NCBI GenBank assembly: GCA_027031325.1
Contig: JALVRI010000402.1
Location: forward strand, 1-11,943
Length of the DNA stretch: 11,943 nt
Direction of reading: 5' to 3'
DNA from: Desulfobacteraceae bacterium
GTDB taxonomy: Bacteria > Desulfobacterota > Desulfobacteria > Desulfobacterales > Desulfosarcinaceae
Part shown: one piece after another, positions 6,551 through 11,943 of the stretch
Layout of the letters: every line of letters starts with the position of its first letter
How positions within the stretch are numbered: position 1 is the stretch's first letter
Made by a program: the position numbers and the translations under genes
Notes under the pieces: model-generated
What the model saw: only the letters and a program-made list of their open reading frames with translations
Database searches by the model: none
What the model was told of the DNA's origin: nothing

Positions 6551-7732
6551 TCATTTGAACCGCGCCAGGACTTTTTTAAAACCTTCCATGGAGTTGACAA
6601 TGGTCTGGTCATCGACGCAGAAGGCAATCCGGAAATATCCCGGGCCTGCGAAACCGCTTCCCGGCACCACCAGGATCCGTTCTTCCTGAAGGGCCTTGAC
6701 GAACTTGACGTCATCAGCAATGGGGCTCCTGGGAAACAGATAGAAAGCGCCCGGCGGGGTGACAAACTCGTACCCGGCTTCTGCCAGCCCCTGGCAAAGC
6801 AGGTCCCGCTTGCGCTTGTAGATCGAAATGTCGACACTTGCTCCCTGGAGGGAGGCGACCACCCTCTGCATCAGGGCCGGAGCATTGACAAAACCGAGGA
6901 TGCGATTTGTAAGGGTCATGGCACCAATAACATCCTGCTTGTAAGTAGCCTCCGGGCAGATGGCGGCAAAACCGATCCGCTCGCCGGGAATGGAAAGATC
7001 CTTGGAATAGGAAGTGGCGATGATCGATTCTTTGTAAGCCTTGAAAATGGAAGGCACCTCGGCCCCGTCGTAGATAATCTTGCGGTACGGTTCGTCTGAA
7101 ACAAGATAGATCGTGCGTCCCAGCCTGCGGCCGGCATCTTCGAGCAAGCCCCCCAGGTCTGCAAGGCTCTGGGCGCTGTATATCTGGCCGGAGGGGTTGT
7201 TGGGCGAATTTATCAGCACGGCCTTGGTCCTGGGGCCGACGGCTTCAGCAATAGCCTTCAGGTCGAGGGTGAAATCGGCCGCCGTGGGCACCATTTTCAG
7301 CTTGCCGCCGTGATTATCGACGTAAAAAGAATACTCCACGAAACACGGGGTTGGAACGATGACTTCGTCTTGCGGGTCCAGGATGGCCTTGAAAATGACG
7401 TTCAACGCCCCTGCCGCACCACAGGTCATTATTATGTCCGAGCCGGAGACCTCGACCTGCTGCTCACGTGACAAATAGTCCGCAACAGCCTGGCGTACTT
7501 GGGGAAACCCGGCCTGGGGCATGTAGCCGTGGGCCTGCGGCCCCTCTTGTTCCACCGTTTGCCGCAGGGCTTGGTTGAACTTTTCCGGCGGAGGCAGGTT
7601 GGGATTTCCGAGGCTGAAATCGAAAACGTTTTCCGCACCGTATTCAGCCTTGAGGCGAGCTCCCTCTTCGAACATCTTCCTGATCCAGGACGACTTGATC
7701 ATGATCGAGTTGATTTTGCTGGCAATTGTCAT
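6551..7732 (-). CDS. Class I/II PLP-dependent aminotransferase (aspartate aminotransferase fold)
   Basis: The 393-residue protein has the full fold-type I set: N179 in NSPNNPSG (175-182), D213 in VSDEPY (211-216), which contacts the pyridine nitrogen, the PLP-binding lysine K244 in SYSKDLSIPGERIG (241-254), and carboxylate-binding R368 in YFRIAF. It is cytoplasmic and transfers amino groups between an amino acid and a 2-oxoacid. The sequence does not settle the substrate (Asp, Ala, Tyr or a biosynthetic amino acid). ATG 7732 is preferred over ATG 7789 because family members start with a short stretch like MTIASKINSIMIKSSWIRKM; AGGGAG and AGGCGG lie upstream. It is the last gene of the minus-strand set, 87 bp after the NifU-domain gene, with a strong terminator behind it. 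Confidence 0.9.
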   Translation of the reverse strand: MTIASKINSIMIKSSWIRKMFEEGARLKAEYGAENVFDFSLGNPNLPPPEKFNQALRQTVEQEGPQAHGYMPQAGFPQVRQAVADYLSREQQVEVSGSDIIMTCGAAGALNVIFKAILDPQDEVIVPTPCFVEYSFYVDNHGGKLKMVPTAADFTLDLKAIAEAVGPRTKAVLINSPNNPSGQIYSAQSLADLGGLLEDAGRRLGRTIYLVSDEPYRKIIYDGAEVPSIFKAYKESIIATSYSKDLSIPGERIGFAAICPEATYKQDVIGAMTLTNRILGFVNAPALMQRVVASLQGASVDISIYKRKRDLLCQGLAEAGYEFVTPPGAFYLFPRSPIADDVKFVKALQEERILVVPGSGFAGPGYFRIAFCVDDQTIVNSMEGFKKVLARFK

Positions 7733-7819
7733 GGCCGCCTGCTCCCTTGCTGAATGATTGAATTCCGTTTCAATCGCATCCCATGTCACCGGCGTGGCCC
7801 GGCACAGGAGAATTTTCCG

Positions 7820-8038
7820 TCACACTGCTTCCACGTACTTGACCTCGGGCACCTCTTTCTTGATTATCCTTTCGATTCCGTTTTTAATCGTCATCTGGGA
7901 CATTGGGCACCCTGAGCAGGCTCCCTGGAGGCGGACCTTGACCACTCCATCCTGAACATCGACCAACTCCACATCGCCGCCGTCTGCCTTGAGCATGGGC
8001 CGGATGCGGTCGATGGCGGCTTGAACTTTTTCCTTCAT
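7820..8038 (-). CDS. NifU C-terminal domain (Nfu-type) Fe-S cluster scaffold protein
   Basis: This 72-residue protein consists only of the NifU C-terminal domain. It begins with the family-typical MKEKVQAAIDRIRPMLKADGGDVELV (residues 1-26) and has the cluster-binding CSGCP with C41 and C44. Such stand-alone domains bind a [4Fe-4S] cluster at a dimer interface and pass it to target enzymes. AGGA stands about 8 nt before the ATG. It sits 38 bp after tgt and 87 bp before the aminotransferase gene on the same strand, so it is probably co-transcribed with both. No nifS/iscS or iscU is present in the window. Confidence 0.95.
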   Translation of the reverse strand: MKEKVQAAIDRIRPMLKADGGDVELVDVQDGVVKVRLQGACSGCPMSQMTIKNGIERIIKKEVPEVKYVEAV

Positions 8039-8076
8039 TGTTTTTTCCTTTCTTCCAAACGCTTGTAGGGGCTACC

Positions 8077-9213
8077 TTAACCTCGGGTACCGTGGTTGCC
8101 CCTTTGCCGATAAAACTGCTGCCGGAATTGCTGGAACTCGTTTTTTAATATAGCAACGCGCATCTGTTTTACAAGCTGTAAATAGTAATGCAGGTTGTGG
8201 ATCGTGTTCAAACGGTGGGCCAGGATCTCCCGTGAACGGTAAAGGTGGCTCAGATAGGCCCGCGAATAGTTACGGCAAGTATAGCACCGGCAACCTGGCT
8301 CGACAGGTTCCAGGTCGTCCCTGAAACGGGCGTTGGCGATATTAATGGTCCCCTGGGTGGTGAAAAGCTGGCCGTTGCGGGCATTGCGGGTTGGCATGAC
8401 ACAATCGAACATGTCGGCCCCCAGGGCTACCATTTCAACCAGGTCTTCAGGGGTTCCCACCCCCATGACATAGCGTGGCTTGTCGGCCGGCAAAAGGGGC
8501 AGGGTAAAATCGGCCATCTCCAGCATCAATTCCTTGGGTTCGCCCACGCTGAGGCCGCCGACGGCATAACCCGGCAAGTCCAACTGGCATAATTGCTCGG
8601 CGGCCGAGCGGCGCAAATCGGCAAACATGCCTCCCTGGACAATGCCGAACAGGTTGTTGCGCCGGTCGGTATCCTCCTGCCAACTGCGCCTGCAACGCCG
8701 GGCCCATTGCCAGGTCAGGGCAAGGGCCTTTTCGGCTTCATCCCTGGTGGCCGGGTAATGGAGGCACTGGTCGAGGCACATCATGATGTCCGCATCCAGG
8801 CAGTCCTGGACCCGGATGGCCTTTTCCGGAGTCAGTACGTGGCTGCTGCCGTCGATATGGGACCTGAAACGGTAGCCCTCCTCGTCCAGCCTTGAAAGGC
8901 CGGCCAGGGAAAACACCTGAAAGCCGCCGCTGTCTGTCAGAATCGGCCTTTTCCAGTTCATGAAACGGTGCAGCCCGCCGAACTTGGCTATCACCCGGCA
9001 GCCCGGTCTCAGGTAGAGATGGTAGGTGTTGGCCAAAATGACCTCCGCCCCGAGGCTTTCCAATTCCTCGGGGCTCAGGCTCTTTACCGTGGCCCGGGTG
9101 CCTACCGGCATGAAGATCGGGGTTTCGATGCTCCCCCTCCGCGTCCTGATAATCCCGGCCCGGGCGCCGGTGGCTTGATCTGTATGCTGGCAGGTAAAAC
9201 TGAAAGCTGTCAT
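8077..9213 (-). CDS. tgt: Queuine/preQ1 tRNA-ribosyltransferase (tRNA-guanine transglycosylase)
   Basis: The 378-residue protein has normal length for bacterial Tgt. It exchanges guanine-34 for preQ1 in tRNAs with GUN anticodons, the committed tRNA step of queuosine synthesis. Visible signatures are TDSGGFQVFSL (93-103, with D94 in the substrate site), GIVQGG (190-195), GGLSVGEP (219-226), the nucleophile D270 in MFDCVMPTRNARNG, and the zinc ligands C308, C310, C313 and H339. The ATG at 9213 has AAGGA 6 nt upstream. It follows queA by 138 bp on the same strand, the usual pathway pairing. No preQ1 riboswitch was recognised ahead of it. Confidence 0.97.
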   Translation of the reverse strand: MTAFSFTCQHTDQATGARAGIIRTRRGSIETPIFMPVGTRATVKSLSPEELESLGAEVILANTYHLYLRPGCRVIAKFGGLHRFMNWKRPILTDSGGFQVFSLAGLSRLDEEGYRFRSHIDGSSHVLTPEKAIRVQDCLDADIMMCLDQCLHYPATRDEAEKALALTWQWARRCRRSWQEDTDRRNNLFGIVQGGMFADLRRSAAEQLCQLDLPGYAVGGLSVGEPKELMLEMADFTLPLLPADKPRYVMGVGTPEDLVEMVALGADMFDCVMPTRNARNGQLFTTQGTINIANARFRDDLEPVEPGCRCYTCRNYSRAYLSHLYRSREILAHRLNTIHNLHYYLQLVKQMRVAILKNEFQQFRQQFYRQRGNHGTRG

Positions 9214-9351
9214 GCTCCATCCTTCTTCATCGACACACCTTGCCGAGACAGATTAGAGGGGCGCTTTCAACCCGGCCGAAGGCTTTTTAGGATCCGACCT
9301 CCGGCCCCAAGCGTATTGCTCCTGGAAGGCCGACGGGATCCCGGGCACATG

Positions 9352-10386
9352 TCAGTGGATGAACATGGCGTCCCCGTAACTGTAAAAGCGGTAACCGGCG
9401 GCCACCGCCTGATCATAGGCCTCCAGCACCTGTTTGCGGCCGGCGAAAGCCGCCACCAACATCAGGAGGGTGGATCTGGGCAAGTGGAAATTGGTTACCA
9501 TGGCGTCTACGATCTTGAAAGCATAACCCGGATATATGAACAGGTCGCAGGCTCCTTTACCGGGTTGCAGGCTTCCGCCGGAGGTGGCACAATATTCGAG
9601 GGTACGGACACAGGTGGTACCTACTGCCACGACCCTGGAACCGGCCCGGCGGGCGCTGTCGATCCGCTCTGCGCTGCGGCGGCTCAGTTCATACCATTCG
9701 GCATGCATCCGGTGCCTGCGGATATCTTCCACCCTTACCGGGACAAAGGTGCCGTAGCCGACGTGGAGGGTAAGGGGTACGATTTCAACCTGGCGGCGGC
9801 GCAATTTTTCCAGCATTGCAGGGGTAAAATGAAGGCCGGCTGTGGGGGCGGCAATGGCTCCTTTATTACGGGCGTAAACGGTCTGGTAATCTTGCCTGTC
9901 CTGCCGCCGCTGCCTGCGACGGATGTATGGCGGCAGTGGCATGGAACCTATCTTTTCAAGCGTCTCCTCCAGGTCTTCCACCCCCGTGAAATGCAGCCGG
10001 AGGGTATCTGTGTCCGCTTCGAGCACCTGGGCCTCGAGCCCCTTGTCAAAGTAAAGCCGGCTGCCGATTCGCGGCCGCTTGGAGGCTCTGACCAGGCATT
10101 GGAAAATACCGCTTGCCCGCCCCCTGGGATAGTCGAGGATCAGGACTTCGACCCTGCCTCCGGTTTCCTTGCGACCGTAAAGCCGGCCGGCGATAACCCG
10201 GGTGTCGTTGACCACCAGGACATCGCCCGGCGCCAAAAGACGGGTCAGGTCCTCGAAGACGCCATGGACTACCCGGCCGGTTCGGCGTTCCAAAGACAGC
10301 AGGCGGCACTGATCCCGCCTGTCGGCCGGCTCCTGGGCGATCAGCTCCGGCGGAAGCTTGTAATCGTAATCATCAAGACGGTACAT
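9352..10386 (-). CDS. queA: S-adenosylmethionine:tRNA ribosyltransferase-isomerase
   Basis: The 344-residue protein has full length for QueA, which uses the ribosyl part of S-adenosylmethionine to convert preQ1 in tRNA to epoxyqueuosine. Family motifs in order are NDTRVIAGRLYGRKETGG (60-77), LPPYIRR (151-157), IAAPTAGLHFT (178-188), VGYGTFVPV (209-217), VGTTCVRTLE (255-264), TNFHLPRSTLLML (298-310) and YSYGDAMFI (335-343). One deviation is IAAPTAGLHF, where many homologs have VAAPTAGLHF. It starts 6 bp after the stop of the DUF2065 gene, which implies co-transcription and perhaps translational coupling. Downstream on the same strand is tgt, the preceding enzyme of the pathway. Confidence 0.97.
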   Translation of the reverse strand: MYRLDDYDYKLPPELIAQEPADRRDQCRLLSLERRTGRVVHGVFEDLTRLLAPGDVLVVNDTRVIAGRLYGRKETGGRVEVLILDYPRGRASGIFQCLVRASKRPRIGSRLYFDKGLEAQVLEADTDTLRLHFTGVEDLEETLEKIGSMPLPPYIRRRQRRQDRQDYQTVYARNKGAIAAPTAGLHFTPAMLEKLRRRQVEIVPLTLHVGYGTFVPVRVEDIRRHRMHAEWYELSRRSAERIDSARRAGSRVVAVGTTCVRTLEYCATSGGSLQPGKGACDLFIYPGYAFKIVDAMVTNFHLPRSTLLMLVAAFAGRKQVLEAYDQAVAAGYRFYSYGDAMFIH

Positions 10387-10392
10387 TCGATC

Positions 10393-10578
10393 TTACCTGC
10401 GTCCAATCCAAATCACGGCCAGGCCCAGCAACATCAGGAAAAGACCAAGCCCGCGCAGCTGGGCCTCGGGCGCCTCCAAAACCATCAGCAGCCAGGTCTT
10501 CATCTTGCGGGGGAAAGCAAAATAGGGCAAGCCTTCAACGATCATGACCATTCCAATTACGCACAGGAAAAATTCCAT
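10393..10578 (-). CDS. Small membrane protein of the DUF2065 (YjeT-like) family
   Basis: The 61-residue protein has two hydrophobic segments (about 2-17 and 43-58) around a basic/amphipathic middle, and the family pattern VEGLPYFAFP (14-23) followed by LRGLGLFLMLLGL (41-53). DUF2065 proteins are predicted inner-membrane proteins of unknown function. GGGAG lies just ahead of the ATG. It is the first gene of the minus-strand set and ends 6 bp before queA, although no functional link to queuosine is known. Confidence 0.85.
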   Translation of the reverse strand: MEFFLCVIGMVMIVEGLPYFAFPRKMKTWLLMVLEAPEAQLRGLGLFLMLLGLAVIWIGRR

Positions 10579-10621
10579 CGGCTCCCGTTCCCGGTTTGGG
10601 GTTTACTTTCAACGGCACACC

Positions 10622-10667
10622 GTCCTACCGTCATCGCTGGCGCTTGTCAAAACAAAACCGGCGCCAG
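10622..10667 (-). promoter_or_regulatory. Candidate promoter of the DUF2065-queA-tgt operon with overlapping inverted repeat
   Basis: On the minus strand a perfect -35 box TTGACA (10650-10645) is followed after 17 nt by TAGGAC (10627-10622), a weak -10. The -35 lies in the loop of an inverted repeat, CTGGCGC (10637-10643) and GCGCCAG (10661-10667). This repeat could be an operator or simply a hairpin. Transcription would start about 35-40 nt before the DUF2065 ATG. Confidence 0.4.
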
Positions 10668-10945
10668 GCCCCCGGGATCAAAACAAGTGTCGCAAGAAGA
10701 TGCCATTTGGTATCCAGGCAAAGCGCCTTTCTAACAGCCTGCCAAACTCATCGAAAACATTTTCCTGCCCGGTCCCTTTGCCTGGCAACCGGTTTGTAAG
10801 GCCCCAGGATGACTGCCCGGGATAAAAGCCCGGGCCATCGATGTTTTCGGCCGGGACCGGCAAGACCCAAGACTTGGGTTTACATCCGCCACCCGGGGTG
10901 GTAATAAAATATCTTTCCTGGTTAGCTTTGAACCCGGATTTTGCA

Positions 10946-11044
10946 GCTGGCGAGTTTGGCGAAGATGCGAGGCCGCAGGGCAGGCAGACGTACTCTGGTA
11001 CTTCAACTGCCCTCCAACAAAGCAGATTCGGTAAAATCGCCAGC
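10946..11044 (+). ncRNA. Putative structured RNA or palindromic intergenic element, three-way junction of about 99 nt
   Basis: The two 18-nt ends (10946-10963 and 11027-11044) pair at 16 of 18 positions: 15 Watson-Crick, one G-U and two mismatches. Inside are two hairpins. One is TGCG-AGGC-CGCA (10966-10977). The other is AGGGCAG (10977-10983) with CTGCCCT (11007-11013), capped by GTAC-TCTG-GTAC (10990-11001). The fold reads on either strand, so transcription direction is not established; plus is given because gatB follows. The 3' arm overlaps the hairpin at 11042-11055, so the two would compete. I cannot match it to a known RNA family. Confidence 0.4.
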
Positions 11045-11053
11045 CCCTTGGGG

Positions 11054-11175
11054 CTTCAAATGCCTGAAGACTTTCATCGATTGAACTTCACCTTGCCGGT
11101 GAAGGCACGGCCGGGAACAAATACATGCTAAGTATGTAAAAATTCAGCGAAACTATTTTTTGTAGGCATTTGAAG
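11054..11175. repeat. 122-bp segment bounded by perfect 12-bp inverted repeats
   Basis: CTTCAAATGCCT (11054-11065) is the exact reverse complement of AGGCATTTGAAG (11164-11175). The 98 bp between them include the hairpin at 11086-11104. The size and ends resemble a miniature inverted-repeat element or the arms of a long hairpin ahead of gatB. No flanking target duplication was seen. Confidence 0.4.
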
Positions 11176-11219
11176 TGCATAATCCGGGTTGAACATTGAA
11201 ATCGAGGTAAGCTGTCTCC

Positions 11220-11943
11220 ATGCAATTCGAAGCTGTAATCGGGCTTGAAGTCCATGCCCAGCTCAAAACGAAATCCAAGATTTTCTGTGGCTGTTCGACC
11301 GAATTCGGGGCCCCTGCCAACACCCACGTCTGCCCGGTATGCCTGGCAATGCCGGGAACCTTGCCGGTGCTCAATCAAAAAGTGGTCGAGTTCACCATGC
11401 GCATGGCCCTGGCCACCAATTGCAACATAGCACGCCAGAGCCGCTTTGCCCGTAAAAACTATTTCTATCCAGACCTGCCCAAGGGATACCAGATATCCCA
11501 GTACGAGCTACCCATAGCTTCGAAGGGCTATATCGACATCGAGGTTGACGGCGATGTCAAAAGAATCGGCATAACCCGTATCCACATGGAGGAAGATGCC
11601 GGCAAACTCATCCATGATCCCCAACGCCCGGTGAGCTTCGTGGATTTCAACCGCACCGGAGTGCCCCTGATGGAAATCGTCAGCGAGCCGGACCTGAGGT
11701 CGCCCCGCCAGGCCAGCGCCTACCTGCGCAAGTTACGGGCCATTATCCGCTGGCTGGATATCGGCGACGGCAACATGGAAGAGGGAAGCTTCCGTTGCGA
11801 CGCCAATGTATCCATCAGGCCCAAGGGAAGCCGGGAGTTGGGAACCCGCACAGAAATCAAGAACATGAACTCTTTCCGCCACGTGGAACACGCCCTGGCC
11901 TATGAAATAGAGCGCCAGCAGGAGGTTCTGGCCGAAGGCGGCC
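11220..11943 (+). CDS. gatB: Asp-tRNA(Asn)/Glu-tRNA(Gln) amidotransferase subunit B, 3' end outside the window
   Basis: An open frame of 241 codons runs from ATG 11220 to the right edge; GatB is normally about 475-480 residues, so roughly half is present. GatB binds misacylated Glu-tRNA(Gln)/Asp-tRNA(Asn) and holds the kinase site of the GatCAB complex that amidates it. Seen here are EAVIGLEVHAQL (4-15), the zinc-binding cysteines C23, C25, C38 and C41 in FCGCS and VCPVC, NYFYPDLPKGYQISQYE (80-96), GITRIHMEEDAGKL (115-128), DFNRTGVPLMEIVSEPD (138-154), MEEGSFRCDANVS (185-197) and EIKNMNSF (212-219). GAGGT stands about 11 nt ahead of the ATG. No gatA or gatC precedes it; the upstream gene is divergent, so gatB here starts its own transcript. 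Confidence 0.98.
   Translation, partial: MQFEAVIGLEVHAQLKTKSKIFCGCSTEFGAPANTHVCPVCLAMPGTLPVLNQKVVEFTMRMALATNCNIARQSRFARKNYFYPDLPKGYQISQYELPIASKGYIDIEVDGDVKRIGITRIHMEEDAGKLIHDPQRPVSFVDFNRTGVPLMEIVSEPDLRSPRQASAYLRKLRAIIRWLDIGDGNMEEGSFRCDANVSIRPKGSRELGTRTEIKNMNSFRHVEHALAYEIERQQEVLAEGG

Larger units (their letters stand above)
10579..11219. other. 641-bp gene-free region rich in hairpins between the DUF2065 gene and gatB
   Basis: No convincing gene is present. Perfect short inverted repeats include 10815-10835 (GCCCGGG, loop 7, CCCGGGC), 10865-10879 (ACCCAA, loop 3, TTGGGT), 10889-10901 (CCACC, loop 3, GGTGG), 11042-11055 (AGCCCC and GGGGCT, directly stacked round TT), 11086-11104 (CTTCACC, loop 5, GGTGAAG) and 11122-11138 (TACAT, loop 7, ATGTA). 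Two larger structures are listed separately. The density of perfect stems argues for a structured RNA or mobile intergenic element rather than plain spacer. Confidence 0.6.

Noticed and set aside
9214..9351. Possible preQ1 riboswitch or terminator between queA and tgt
   Set aside because: No preQ1 aptamer pattern was recognised. The only stem, GCC-GAA-GGC before a T-run, is too short to support.
8968..10734. Plus-strand open frame of 588 codons opposite tgt and queA
   Set aside because: It is antisense to two full-length, motif-complete enzymes. Its translation is Pro/Gly/Gln-rich with no recognisable domain, as expected for the shadow of GC-rich genes.
10815..10835. GC-rich hairpin GCCCGGG/CCCGGGC as a terminator
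   Set aside because: No U-tract follows on either strand and no gene ends near it; it is kept only as part of the hairpin-rich region.
10841..11131. Plus-strand 96-codon open frame in the gatB upstream region
   Set aside because: It runs through the hairpin array and the three-way junction, has no good ribosome site and no recognisable domain. The pairing pattern explains the sequence better than coding does.
11181..11203. tRNA-like T-loop (TTCAACC) on the minus strand
   Set aside because: The flanking 5-nt stems do not pair and no acceptor or anticodon arm can be formed.

Overview
The window looks like chromosomal DNA from a GC-rich (high fifties by eye), anaerobe-type Desulfobacterota (deltaproteobacterial) genome. 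This is inferred from gene content: a sigma-54 two-component system with a Cys-rich PAS kinase, a degenerate GcvH-like protein with Cys clusters, an archaemetzincin, a queA-tgt-NifU-domain cluster, and gatB. No rRNA, tRNA, CRISPR array or recognisable transposase gene was seen, and species cannot be assigned from this sequence.

Layout. (1) Positions 1-1226, minus strand: most of a YcaO-superfamily gene whose 3' end lies off the left edge. (2) 1227-1635: a divergent promoter region with back-to-back -35/-10 candidates and a long leader ahead of the kinase. (3) 1636-5168, plus strand: a compact set of Rossmann-PAS-histidine kinase, NtrC-type sigma-54 activator (16-bp overlap with the kinase) and archaemetzincin protease. 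(4) 5183-6127, minus strand: a GcvH-like protein lacking the lipoyl lysine and carrying two four-cysteine repeats. It converges on the archaemetzincin gene, and one perfect hairpin contains both stop codons. Upstream is a good sigma-54 (-24/-12) promoter and a cluster of TCGCAA sites, so the adjacent activator is a natural candidate regulator. (5) 6551-10578, minus strand: a probable operon DUF2065 - queA - tgt - NifU-domain protein - class I/II aminotransferase, ended by a strong bidirectional terminator. (6) 10579-11219: a 641-bp gene-free stretch unusually rich in hairpins, including a folded element of about 100 nt at 10946-11044 and a 122-bp segment bounded by perfect 12-bp inverted repeats. 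(7) 11220-end, plus strand: the 5' half of gatB.

How the genes fit together. QueA and Tgt are consecutive enzymes of queuosine tRNA modification. GatB is part of the Glu/Asp-tRNA amidotransferase. The NifU domain serves Fe-S cluster delivery. The kinase, activator, archaemetzincin and GcvH-like genes form a plausible regulatory module whose signal and output are unknown. This module and the structured intergenic region at 10.8-11.2 kb are the parts most worth following up. The two edge-truncated genes (YcaO and gatB) have no stop codon inside the window and are easily missed by ORF callers that require one.
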